DNA from: ASV31 sp965229765
Lineage (GTDB): Bacteria > Pseudomonadota > Alphaproteobacteria > Rhodobacterales > Rhodobacteraceae
Length of the DNA stretch: 64,000 bases
Direction: 5' to 3'
Assembly: GCA_965229765.1 (NCBI GenBank)
Contig: CBDDJT010000004.1
Coordinates: forward strand, 1,364,001-1,428,000
The notes beneath the pieces are model-generated. The model searched no databases, was not told the DNA's origin, and worked only from the letters and a program-made list of their open reading frames with translations. Below, piece by piece: positions 24,086 through 32,744 of the stretch. Position numbers and translations under genes: made by a program. Positions within the stretch are counted from its first letter, which is position 1. The number at the start of each line of letters is the position of its first letter.

Positions 24086-25605
24086 TGGAGCAGGTGGCGA
24101 TCCTTACAACGCTTGCGGGTGCTGCGGATATCCTTCTGACGCCAGCGAACCTTGCCGTGATACCGCTGGGGCTGATCCTCGGAACCTTCATTGGCGCAAT
24201 GCCGGGAATGTCGGCTGCGATGGGCACAGCGCTTGTCCTTCCTTTCACCTTCTTCATCGAGCCAATAACCGCTTTGCTGCTGCTTCTTGGTGTCTACAAG
24301 GGCGGTATCTACGGCGGCTCGATACCGGCAATCCTGTTCAACACTCCCGGCACCGTCGCTTCGTCGTGCACGTCCCTTGACGGCTATCCGTTGACGCGCA
24401 AGGGAAACTCGCGAAAAGCGCTTGATATGGCGCTTTACGCGTCTGTTTCGGCCGATGTCATTGCCAATCTTGCCTTGATTCTATTCACGGGAATGCTTGC
24501 CTCGCTGGCTCTGAAATTCGGCGCATCCGAGATGTTCGCGCTGATCTTCTTTGCTCTTATCACAGTGGCGAGTATTTCCGGTGACAAGTTGTTTCGGGGG
24601 TTTGCGACAACGCTTTTCGGATTGCTGGCCGCGACCGTGGGGATAGACGACTATTTTGGAACGGAAAGATTTGCGTTCGGGAACTATGAACTCTGGAGCG
24701 GGCTCTCGATCCTTCCGCTCCTTGTCGGTCTGTTCGCCGTGGCCGAGATCTTCAGCCGCATGCTCACGGTTTCCGAGGACGAAATGGATACGGACGGTTC
24801 CGCGACCGACAACCACCATCTGACGCGGGCCGAGTTCGCCGAAGCGGCCCCGACGATTGTTCGCGGATCCCTCATTGGGACGGTGCTGGGCGCCATCCCC
24901 GGGATTGGTGCCGCAGCTGCCGCTTTCTTCTCGTACAATGAGGCTAGGCGACGGTCATCGGACCCCGACAGTTTCGGCAAAGGGTCCCTGGACGGTATCG
25001 CGGCATCCGAGTCCGCGAACAACGGCGTCTGCTCGTCCTCCTTCATTCCGGTTCTCGCTCTCGGAATCCCCGGGGGAACAGCCGCTGCCGTGATCATGAG
25101 CGCATTCATCATCCACGGCATCACGCCGGGTCCCATCCTGTTCAAGGAAAACCTCGATCTGGTCTATTCGCTGTACATCGGCCTTATGCTGGGGTCCGTT
25201 TTCCTGCTGATCATCGGTGCGGTCGGCGTGCGCTTCTTTGCGCGGATGGTCGGAATCCCGCAGAGCGTTCTTCTTCCGAGCGTGCTGGTTATGTGCATCT
25301 TTGGCGCATATGCGACCAATCTGAGTATGCTCAACGTGATAGTCATGCTAGGGGCGGGGGTGGTTGGATTGGTTTTCCGCACGCTCGACCTGCCGCCAGC
25401 GCCGTTTCTGATCGGCTTCATCCTTGGACCCATGTTGGAGAGTGCTTTCCGCGACACGCTCCTTCAAGGGTCGGGCGGCCTGGGAGCCTTTGTCGACAGC
25501 TGGATTTCCCTCGTGTTCTGGGCGCTTACGCTCTTGAGCCTGTTCTTCATCTTCAGATCACAAATGCAGAGCCGGACGCTTGGCCAACGCCACGCCGGGA
25601 ACTAA
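24082..25605 (+). CDS. TTT transporter large permease (TctA-like), 507 aa
   Basis: About twelve membrane spans with TctA hallmarks: IGAMPGMSAAMGTALVLPF near the start, GGIYGGSIPAILFNTPGT, the repeated motif GAIPGIGAAAAAFFSY in the second half, and FVDSWISLVFWALTLLSL at the end. It forms the cation-coupled channel for the substrate delivered by the TctC-like protein. Its ATG overlaps the stop of the TctB-like gene. The next gene, a sulfatase, begins 16 bp later, making co-transcription very likely. Confidence 0.9.
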   Translation: MMEQVAILTTLAGAADILLTPANLAVIPLGLILGTFIGAMPGMSAAMGTALVLPFTFFIEPITALLLLLGVYKGGIYGGSIPAILFNTPGTVASSCTSLDGYPLTRKGNSRKALDMALYASVSADVIANLALILFTGMLASLALKFGASEMFALIFFALITVASISGDKLFRGFATTLFGLLAATVGIDDYFGTERFAFGNYELWSGLSILPLLVGLFAVAEIFSRMLTVSEDEMDTDGSATDNHHLTRAEFAEAAPTIVRGSLIGTVLGAIPGIGAAAAAFFSYNEARRRSSDPDSFGKGSLDGIAASESANNGVCSSSFIPVLALGIPGGTAAAVIMSAFIIHGITPGPILFKENLDLVYSLYIGLMLGSVFLLIIGAVGVRFFARMVGIPQSVLLPSVLVMCIFGAYATNLSMLNVIVMLGAGVVGLVFRTLDLPPAPFLIGFILGPMLESAFRDTLLQGSGGLGAFVDSWISLVFWALTLLSLFFIFRSQMQSRTLGQRHAGN

Positions 25606-25621
25606 CCGTGCGGTGTCTCAA

Positions 25622-27193
25622 ATGACAAAGAAACGACCGAATATCCTGTTGATCACCTCCGACCAGCAGCGCGGGGATTGCTTCGGCTTTGGGCCGCGCA
25701 AGGTGCGGATGCCTAATGTGCAGCGGCTCGCCAAACGTGGTGTAAGGTTCGACTGTTGCATCACTCCCAACCCGCTCTGCCAGCCCGCACGCGCATCTAT
25801 CCTGACCGGCAAACTGCCCCTGAGTCACGGGGTTGTGGACAACGGGATCGATCTGAACCCGTCATATGCCGAGGAAGGCTTCGCGGCGCAGTTCGGACGC
25901 AACGGGTATCGGACGGCCAAGATCGGAAAAGCGCATCTGTCGTCCAAGGCGACTTTTGCCCCCACCGGCACACCGGAGTGCCAGCACAGCAGCGTCGACT
26001 TCGGCGAAGACTGGTTCGGGCCCTACATGGGGTTCGACCATGTCGAGCTTATGGTCGTCGGGCATTTGTCACGGGTAACGCCGCCGGGTCATATATCTCC
26101 AATGCCGTTCGAGCCGCCGCATGGCCTGCATTACGAACGCTTTTTCCACAGCCGTGGCGATGCCGGCGAAGCGCGGAGCCAATGGTTGGACAGTGTCGAC
26201 GGCAAGGGTCTTCTGGGACCGCAGACCTGGAATTCGGCACTGCCGTCGGAATGGCACACCACAAACTGGGTAACGGACCGCTCAATCGACTGGCTTCGCA
26301 AGAACGCGAACGAAGAAGAGCCGTTCTGCATGTGGGTTTCGTATCCCGATCCGCACCATCCGTTTGACTGTCCGGCACCCTGGAACCGGCAATACGATCC
26401 GTCCGAGGTCGATATTCCGGAACATCGCTCGCTTGATCTCGAGCGCCGGCCGTGGTGGCACAAGGAACTCTATGGACAGAAGGAGGGCATCGGTTTCGAA
26501 CAGTACGGGGGCAAAGGCGATGTGAAAGTGGCTAGGGCTGCGACCCCGAGCGACGAGCAACTGCGCGCAGTGACCGCGAATTACTACGGTATGATCGAGC
26601 TTCTCGACCACGGTATTGGCAGGATTCTATCAGAGCTTCGCGACCTCGGCGTGGAGGAAGACACGATCATTGTCTACACCTCTGACCACGGCGAGTTGCT
26701 GGGCGATCATGGCCTGATGTTCAAGGGCCCGACGCTATACGAAGGTTTGCTTCGAGTGGGTCTGGTGATGGCCGGTCCCGGGCTTCCTGAGGGAAAGGTG
26801 GTCGATGATCCGGTATCGACGCTCGATCTTGCCGCGACGTTCTACGACTATGCCGGCGTTCAGCCGCCGGACGGGATCCAGAGCCGAAGCCTCAAGAGCG
26901 TTGTCGATGGCACCGAAGAGAGGCAATTCGCCTTGTGCGAGTGGAATGTCGGCAAGTTGCGCTACGGCGTCGATCTTGAAATCCGCGCGGTGCGAACAAA
27001 GAGATACAAGTCCATCTTCGAGAGACTGACCGGAACTGGCGAACTTTATGATCTGGCCGAAGATCCGGGCGAACTCTTCAATCTATACGATGACCCTGAA
27101 TATCGTGCCATCCGCGACGAACTGGACGAGATGTCCCGAAGCAGGCCGGGTGCAATTCTTGACCCTCTCCCGGAGCCTTCGGGCCTGACGTAG
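25622..27193 (+). CDS. Cytosolic type I sulfatase, 523 aa
   Basis: The alkaline-phosphatase-fold start PNILLITSDQQRGD gives the metal Asp, and PLCQPARASILTGK gives the formylglycine motif C-x-P-x-R with C53. Later motifs are KIGKAHLS (Lys/His), PHHPF and YTSDHGELLGDHG (Asp-His metal ligands). There is no signal peptide, so hydrolysis of the sulfate ester would take place inside the cell after import by the TTT system encoded directly upstream. Activation needs a formylglycine-generating enzyme, which is not in this window. The ATG at 25622 is chosen because the sulfatase fold begins here. The substrate is unknown. Confidence 0.88.
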   Translation: MTKKRPNILLITSDQQRGDCFGFGPRKVRMPNVQRLAKRGVRFDCCITPNPLCQPARASILTGKLPLSHGVVDNGIDLNPSYAEEGFAAQFGRNGYRTAKIGKAHLSSKATFAPTGTPECQHSSVDFGEDWFGPYMGFDHVELMVVGHLSRVTPPGHISPMPFEPPHGLHYERFFHSRGDAGEARSQWLDSVDGKGLLGPQTWNSALPSEWHTTNWVTDRSIDWLRKNANEEEPFCMWVSYPDPHHPFDCPAPWNRQYDPSEVDIPEHRSLDLERRPWWHKELYGQKEGIGFEQYGGKGDVKVARAATPSDEQLRAVTANYYGMIELLDHGIGRILSELRDLGVEEDTIIVYTSDHGELLGDHGLMFKGPTLYEGLLRVGLVMAGPGLPEGKVVDDPVSTLDLAATFYDYAGVQPPDGIQSRSLKSVVDGTEERQFALCEWNVGKLRYGVDLEIRAVRTKRYKSIFERLTGTGELYDLAEDPGELFNLYDDPEYRAIRDELDEMSRSRPGAILDPLPEPSGLT

Positions 27194-27715
27194 CGAGGTT
27201 CTTGACGCACTAGCGCCTGCGCCGTCTCGGGCGAAAGCGCGTGAGTCGGGGAGAGCCTTGACCGCGCTTCTTGGAATGGCCCGACGCAGTCATTTCGAGA
27301 GCTTCCAGAAAATTGCGGAAGGTGCAGCATCCGATCTGCGTCGAGCGCATGATCGAGCGCCACCCGGTCTTTTGAACTCCGCACGACACCAGGACTGTGG
27401 CCGCGCGGACCAAGTCAATAAAGCGGAGCCGGCCCCAAGTGGACGCGTGTGCGCATTGCGGCGAATGGCTGCTACGGGCCTGACGCGGAACCTTCTGGAG
27501 TGAATGCAGAGGTTAGCTGAGAGATGCTGAAAAGCCGCCGATTGCGTTGCCTAGCAATTCTGTCTCATTGCCGGATGGTCTGATTTCGATTGGGCAGGTT
27601 TGCCAACACGGTGCCAGTTCTGAAAAGCACGAAAATTCGGGTTCCGGCGAGTCGTGCTTCGCCTTCTGAACCTAGGTCGCAAACGAAGGCCAAGCCTTCC
27701 TTGAGGCAGAGGAAA
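27194..27715. other. 522-bp convergent intergenic region without a recognisable gene
   Basis: The sulfatase gene and the minus-strand enolase gene converge here. Short open frames exist on both strands, but none has family resemblance, a ribosome site or codon bias like its neighbours. A minus-strand stretch near 27290-27380 (GWRSIMRSTQIGCCTFRNFL) may be decayed coding sequence. No strong terminator hairpin was found. Confidence 0.5.
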
Positions 27716-28855
27716 TCAACTGGCCTCGGCGTAGAATGTTCCGAACTCCGCAATTTCGTCAGGGACGGCTTCGATCCCGAGGCCTGGCTTGCTGGAGCAA
27801 AGCCATGTGCCGTCCACAATCGGTTCTTGGCCGCCACAGCAAAAGAGCGTTCGCAAGGGATTGCTGTTGATGTCGACCTCGAGCAAGCCGTCACCGCCTA
27901 CACCCGCCAAAAGCTCCGCCGAAGCTGCGAGGCCGATGCCCGCGCCCAGGAAATGCGGGAAGTAGCGACGGTTTTCGGACAGTGCCCTCCGCGCGACGGA
28001 AAGGCACCCTGTGACGCCACCCCATTTCGCAACATCGGGCTGAATGACGGACAGATGGCCGGCATTGATGGCGTCGGCGAAATCAAACTCGCCGATGATA
28101 TTCTCGCCGCCGGCGAGGGGGATACGGGTGGCCGCGGCGAGTTGCTGCCACTGCTCGGACTCCGTGAACACGGGCATCGGCTCTTCGAGCCAGTGAAGCG
28201 GTAACTCTTCCACGCCGGAAACAAATTCGAGCGCCTGATCAAGGGTCCACGCCTGATTGGCGTCGCATGCGATGAATTCCGGCCCGGCTAGGCCGGACTG
28301 GATTTCGTGCACCGCCGCGATATCGGCCGCCATGTCGAAGCCGACTTTCAGCTTGAACCTTTGGTGCCCGGCATCGCGCGCATCGGGAAGCAAGTCCGGT
28401 GCGGCGGCGATCTGGATGCCGCTGGCGTAGGCCGGGACGCTGTCGGGAGCCTCGGGCCGGATCAGTTTGCGAAGTGGCACGCCCGCACGACGGGCGGTCA
28501 TATCCCATATCGCTATATCGAGCCCGGCGATCACCTGTGCGAATGGGCCGATCTCTCCGCATTGCACGGCGCGGATGCGGGTTTCGGCATCCAGCCGATG
28601 GAACAGATCAACTGGCGTCTCTGCCGTTTTTCCGAGTAGCAGATGCGCCACGTCCATTTCCAACAGGCGTGCCCTGTGCTCGGCTCCGGCAGCGGGCCAA
28701 TTGGCCCAGATTTCGCCCCAACCAAAGGCCCCTTCCGGATCTTCGACCCTGACGATGACCGCGGGCCGGTCATGCATGATGCCGAACGATGTCGCGACGG
28801 GACGTTCCGTCGGACACCGAAAAACCCACGTCTGGATCCTCGAGACCTCGATCAC
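27716..28855 (-). CDS. Enolase-superfamily (mandelate racemase-like) dehydratase/racemase, 379 aa
   Basis: A mandelate-racemase-type enzyme. The catalytic Lys motif is FKLKVGF (K168, K170), metal ligands are D198 (CDANQAW), E224 (WLEEP) and E251 (AGGENI), and H301 sits in HFLGAGIG. An Asp before it (IQPDVAKWGG) would pair with the His. The KxK plus His-Asp set is usual for acid-sugar dehydratases and racemases. Its stop region lies at the convergent end; its ATG overlaps the stop of the GntR regulator gene (28852-28855). It is likely to act on the acid produced by the neighbouring oxidoreductase/dehydrogenase genes (inference). Confidence 0.85.
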   Translation of the reverse strand: MIEVSRIQTWVFRCPTERPVATSFGIMHDRPAVIVRVEDPEGAFGWGEIWANWPAAGAEHRARLLEMDVAHLLLGKTAETPVDLFHRLDAETRIRAVQCGEIGPFAQVIAGLDIAIWDMTARRAGVPLRKLIRPEAPDSVPAYASGIQIAAAPDLLPDARDAGHQRFKLKVGFDMAADIAAVHEIQSGLAGPEFIACDANQAWTLDQALEFVSGVEELPLHWLEEPMPVFTESEQWQQLAAATRIPLAGGENIIGEFDFADAINAGHLSVIQPDVAKWGGVTGCLSVARRALSENRRYFPHFLGAGIGLAASAELLAGVGGDGLLEVDINSNPLRTLFCCGGQEPIVDGTWLCSSKPGLGIEAVPDEIAEFGTFYAEAS

Positions 28856-29580
28856 GCGAGCAGATCCATGTCGAGCCGGACGAAGTCGCTCCGATAAGTT
28901 ACATCGGCAAGATAAATGATGCGGTCAGTGCTGTCGCAAAGCACGCGCCGCACCTCGACGATCGGGTCGCCCACGGCCAGATTGAGAAGGTCGGCGAGTT
29001 CGTAAGGACACTTTCCGATCGTCAGCACCTGCCGCGCCCGGGTGACGTCGATATCGTCGGAATCCATGAGGATGGGCAGCGCGATGCTGGAGCGAAACTC
29101 CGCCTCGTGGCGCTGGAAAACCTCTTTGTCGAAATAGATCGAGATGACGCAATACGTCTCGTCGCCCCGCGAATGTGTCCGGCGCAGAAGGTGATATCCG
29201 TTCTCGGACAAGGTGCCGATCTCCGGCTCGCCGGGAAACGCCGCCTCCCGATCGTCGAGAAGCTCGAGCGACGGCTTGTCACCGCGATACATGTCAACGA
29301 GGGCAGATAGTTTCGTACCGAGCTGAAGGCGGTGGCGTGCGGGCGGTGTCGGCAGGACCGTCGTTCCGCGCCCGCGATGGGACTCAAGCAGGCCCTCCTC
29401 CTCGAGGATCTTCAGCGCCTGCCGAACCGTGATCTTTGCGACTGAAAATTCTTCGGAAAGCGTTGATATCGTGGGAAGAAGCTGGCCCGGCTTCCATACG
29501 CCGCGGTCCAGATTCTGGCGCAGGATTTCGGCGATCTGAAGATAGAGCGGGGAGCGGCTTTGCCGGAGGGTCTTGTTCAC
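28852..29580 (-). CDS. GntR-family (HutC/UTRA type) transcriptional regulator, 242 aa
   Basis: Residues 10-75 are a GntR winged helix: SPLYLQIAEILRQNLDRGVW, LPTISTLSEEFSVAKITVRQ, then ALKILEEEGLLESHRGRGT. The C-terminal ~150 residues are a UTRA ligand domain ending in the usual VEVRRVLCDS and IYLADVTYRSDFVRLDMDL pattern. It is divergent from the GMC oxidoreductase operon (127 bp between starts) and upstream of, and overlapping, the enolase gene, so it probably controls both directions, with an organic acid as effector. Confidence 0.88.
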   Translation of the reverse strand: MNKTLRQSRSPLYLQIAEILRQNLDRGVWKPGQLLPTISTLSEEFSVAKITVRQALKILEEEGLLESHRGRGTTVLPTPPARHRLQLGTKLSALVDMYRGDKPSLELLDDREAAFPGEPEIGTLSENGYHLLRRTHSRGDETYCVISIYFDKEVFQRHEAEFRSSIALPILMDSDDIDVTRARQVLTIGKCPYELADLLNLAVGDPIVEVRRVLCDSTDRIIYLADVTYRSDFVRLDMDLLA

Positions 29581-29631
29581 TGTTTGTCAGGATCCTTACT
29601 GCGCCGACCGAAAAGGGGTGCGGTTTCTAGA

Positions 29632-29690
29632 TACTAAAGTACTATATATAGATTTTTTGTTGCACTGCCAATGGATTCAAATTAATCCTA
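29632..29690. promoter_or_regulatory. Candidate GntR operator/promoter between regulator and GMC gene
   Basis: An AT-rich island holds the palindrome TACTAAAGTA (29632-29641), an adjoining TATATATAG, and AATTAATCCTA (29680-29690), identical to a sequence before the TctC-like gene. Located in the only intergenic space between the GntR gene and the divergent operon, it is the natural binding region. No direct evidence of binding. Confidence 0.45.
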
Positions 29691-29707
29691 TTTGTGGAAC
29701 TTTTAGG

Positions 29708-31336
29708 ATGGGCCGTTTGGCAGATCATGACTACATCATTATCGGGTCCGGCACAGCGGGGTCCACGCTAGCGGCGCGGCTGTCCGAAGACAATGCGGTG
29801 CGGGTCCTTGTCCTCGAAGGCGGCGGTACCGACAGGGGGCTGTGGCTGAGGCTGCCGGTCGGATATTTCAAATCGATCTACAATTCCCGGGTCTCGCATC
29901 TGTACCGGGGCGAGCCTGACACGGGGATCGCGGATCGCCGAATGGACTGCCCGCGTGGGCAAGTGGTCGGCGGCTCGAGTTCGATAAACGGGCTGATCTA
30001 CATTCGCGGCCAGCGCGAGGATTTTGATGACTGGCAGGCGCTTGGCGCAGATGGGTGGGGGTTCCAGAGCGTTCTCCCGCATTTCCGGTCGGTCGAAACC
30101 TATGCCGGTGAGCCATCTCAGTACAGGGGTGCACACGGGCCGCTGCAGATCTCGGATCTGAGGAACGAGAACGCGGCCTGCAACGACTGGCTGCGGGCGA
30201 CCGAAGGGTATGGCCTGCCGCGCAACCCGGACTTCAACGGAGAGTCGGCTTTCGGAAGCGGCGCGTACCAATTGACGCTCCGCGGGCGCTGGCGCGACAG
30301 TGCCGCGACGGCGTTCCTGCATCCCGCGCTCAAGCGGCCCAACCTGACGCTCGAGACCCGCGCCCGCGTGACCGAGATCCTGTTCGAGGGACCCCGCGCA
30401 TCGGGCGTGCGATACGTTCAGAACGGAAAGATGCATGAAGCGCGGGCCGAACGGGAGGTGATCCTTTGCGGCGGCTCGGTGCAGACACCGCAGCTCTTGC
30501 AGCTATCGGGAATCGGGCCGGCAAAGTTGCTCAGCGAACATGGAATAGATGTGCGAGTCGATGCGCCCGAGGTGGGCGAAAACCTTCAGGACCATCTGCA
30601 GATGCGTACCATCGTCGAATTGTCCGACCGACGAACCTCGCTGAACGATCACGTCCAAAATCCGATAGAACTGGCGCGGATGGGGCTGCAATGGCTCATC
30701 GGGGCGCGCGGTCCTTTGACGGTCGGCGCCGGGCAGGTCGGGGGCGCTCTTTGTACGCGCTACGCTGACGGCGGTCGGCCAGACCTGCAACTTTTCGTGA
30801 TGCCGCTCTCCGTCGACAAGCCGGGCAAGCCGCTGCACCGCTATTCCGGCTTCACCACTTCGCTCTGGCAGTGCCATCCTGAGAGCCGCGGTTCGGTACG
30901 GATCTCGGGCCCTGACCCTTTGGCGGACCCTCTTATCAGGACCAACTACCTGTCGTCCGAAAAGGACAGAAAAGTTATCGTCGAAGGCGTCCGCATCGTC
31001 CGCGAGCTCTACAACCGGCCGGAGTTCCGGCACCGCTGGACGCGCGAGGTCGTCCCCGGTGCCGAATATCAAAGTGACGCTGAAATCCTGGATGCCATTC
31101 GCCATATGGCCTCCACCGTCTATCACCTCGTCGGTACCTGCCGGATGGGCAGCGACGAGCGGTCTGTCGTCGATCCTCAATTGCGTGTCAGGGGGGTCGA
31201 CGGGCTCCGGGTCGTGGATGCGTCCGTCATGCCGAAGATCACGTCGGCCAATACCAATGCTCCGACGTTCATGATTGCAGAGAAAGCCGCGCAGATGATC
31301 CGCGCCGGCGCGCCACACTCTTTGCCTGCTCCCTAA
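29708..31336 (+). CDS. GMC-family FAD-dependent alcohol oxidoreductase, 542 aa
   Basis: The FAD-binding GxGxxG is IIIGSGTAGS (residues 11-20), followed by the family's VVGGSSSINGLIYIRGQ signature and the second signature GSVQTPQLLQLSGIGP. The C-terminal active site is YHLVGTCRMG (catalytic His), with SANTNAPTF supplying Asn where many relatives have His. It oxidises a primary alcohol to an aldehyde, passing electrons to the respiratory chain. It resembles choline/alcohol dehydrogenases but cannot be named BetA with confidence. The aldehyde dehydrogenase encoded 18 bp later would take the product. A longer frame to 29573 was rejected, since homology starts at 29708. Confidence 0.87.
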   Translation: MGRLADHDYIIIGSGTAGSTLAARLSEDNAVRVLVLEGGGTDRGLWLRLPVGYFKSIYNSRVSHLYRGEPDTGIADRRMDCPRGQVVGGSSSINGLIYIRGQREDFDDWQALGADGWGFQSVLPHFRSVETYAGEPSQYRGAHGPLQISDLRNENAACNDWLRATEGYGLPRNPDFNGESAFGSGAYQLTLRGRWRDSAATAFLHPALKRPNLTLETRARVTEILFEGPRASGVRYVQNGKMHEARAEREVILCGGSVQTPQLLQLSGIGPAKLLSEHGIDVRVDAPEVGENLQDHLQMRTIVELSDRRTSLNDHVQNPIELARMGLQWLIGARGPLTVGAGQVGGALCTRYADGGRPDLQLFVMPLSVDKPGKPLHRYSGFTTSLWQCHPESRGSVRISGPDPLADPLIRTNYLSSEKDRKVIVEGVRIVRELYNRPEFRHRWTREVVPGAEYQSDAEILDAIRHMASTVYHLVGTCRMGSDERSVVDPQLRVRGVDGLRVVDASVMPKITSANTNAPTFMIAEKAAQMIRAGAPHSLPAP

Positions 31337-31354
31337 AGCAACAGGAACGCCCAA

Positions 31355-32743
31355 ATGCCACTCGATATTCGCAACCCCGCCGCACCTGACGAGATTGTCG
31401 CCCGCTATGAAGATACGCCCCTTGATCGCCTGGACGGTATCGTAGCCGCGGCGCGCGCGGCTCAGGCCGAATGGGCCAAGACGCCACAGCCCGAGCGGGG
31501 AGCCATTATTGTCGGCTATGTCGATGCCCTTGAGGCACGTGGCGAGGACATCGCGATGTCCATCACCAAGGAAATGGGCAAACCTATTGGCGAAGCGCGC
31601 GGTGAGGTCGCAAAGGCCGTGGGCGAGGCGCGGGCTATGGTCGCCCGCGCCACTGCGCCCATCGGGGAGGTCTTTCCGTCGCAGATCCCGGGAACCGTGG
31701 CCTATACGACCCGGCGGCCCCGTGGTGTGATCCTTGGGATCAACCCATGGAACTTTCCCTTCAGCACGCCGATGCGCAAAGCCATTCCGGCGCTTGTCTT
31801 CGGCAACTCGATCATCCTGAAACCGGCCTCGCTCACGCCCGGGGCAATTTCCCTCATGGCCGAGATCGCTGCCGGGATACTGCCTGAAAACCTTGTTCAG
31901 GCGGCGATCGGTGGCGGTGCGCTGGGACAGGCCCTATCGGAGCATGGCGGTGTCGCCGCGATCAGTTTCACGGGCTCAGTCGGGGTCGGCAAACGGGTTG
32001 CACAGGCCGCTGCCGGACGTCTTGCGGAAGTGTCGCTCGAGCTTGGCGGCAAGAACCCCGCGATTGTGAACGATGCTTCAGATCTCGACCGCGCGCTTGA
32101 CCAGATCCTCGGCGCGGCGTTCGCGGTCTGCGGCCAGCGCTGCACGGCGATAAGCCGTGCGATCGTTCACGAGGATCTGGAAAGCTCCGTTGTGGCCGGT
32201 CTGGCAGCGCGCGCAGGGGCCATGCAGCCGATGGATGGGGCTGAGGAGGGTGCGAAAATCGGTCCGCTGGCAAGCGCCCAGCAACTCGAGGATGTCGCGG
32301 GCTTCGTCACCCGGGCCGTCGCCGCAGGAGCAAAGGTCGCGGCGGGCGGAAAGAAGCTCGATACCGCCGCGAACGGATATTTCTACGCCCCGACGATCTT
32401 ATCCGGAGTGACCCGAGACATGGAGGTCGCCCGGGAAGAAGTCTTCGGCCCCGTCCTGTCGGTCATTGCCTACAAGACCATCGACGAGGCCCTGAGCATC
32501 GCCAATGACATCGCGTTCGGCCTCTCGTCTTGTCTTTATTCCGAACAGGCCGAGGCGATCGAGCGCTTTGTCGCGGAAAGCCAGAGCGGCATGCTCCATG
32601 TGAACGCGGGGAGCTTTCCGGAAAACCACCTGCCGTTCGTTGGTGTCAAGGACAGCGCGATGGGCGTTGGCGGGTCGAACGGGCCGTCGACCATCCAGTT
32701 CTACACGACCGAGCACACTGTCTATCGCCGGGCGAAGGTATGA
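31355..32743 (+). CDS. NAD(P)-dependent aldehyde dehydrogenase, 462 aa
   Basis: Characteristic motifs are GINPWNFPFSTPMRK (cofactor and oxyanion Asn), FTGSVGVGKRV, LELGGKNP (E229, general base) and FAVCGQRCTA, with catalytic C263. The C-terminus has EEVFGPVLSV. By sequence flavour it is nearer succinic- or ketoglutaric-semialdehyde dehydrogenases than to betaine-aldehyde dehydrogenases. It would turn the aldehyde made by the GMC enzyme into an acid in the cytosol. It lies between the GMC and sulfatase genes with gaps of 18 and 1 bp, so the three are one operon. Confidence 0.9.
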   Translation: MPLDIRNPAAPDEIVARYEDTPLDRLDGIVAAARAAQAEWAKTPQPERGAIIVGYVDALEARGEDIAMSITKEMGKPIGEARGEVAKAVGEARAMVARATAPIGEVFPSQIPGTVAYTTRRPRGVILGINPWNFPFSTPMRKAIPALVFGNSIILKPASLTPGAISLMAEIAAGILPENLVQAAIGGGALGQALSEHGGVAAISFTGSVGVGKRVAQAAAGRLAEVSLELGGKNPAIVNDASDLDRALDQILGAAFAVCGQRCTAISRAIVHEDLESSVVAGLAARAGAMQPMDGAEEGAKIGPLASAQQLEDVAGFVTRAVAAGAKVAAGGKKLDTAANGYFYAPTILSGVTRDMEVAREEVFGPVLSVIAYKTIDEALSIANDIAFGLSSCLYSEQAEAIERFVAESQSGMLHVNAGSFPENHLPFVGVKDSAMGVGGSNGPSTIQFYTTEHTVYRRAKV

Positions 32744-32744
32744 A

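Noticed and set aside
27210..27503. Small genes in the convergent gap
   Set aside because: Overlapping frames on both strands, no motif and unusual composition; I could not support any as a gene.
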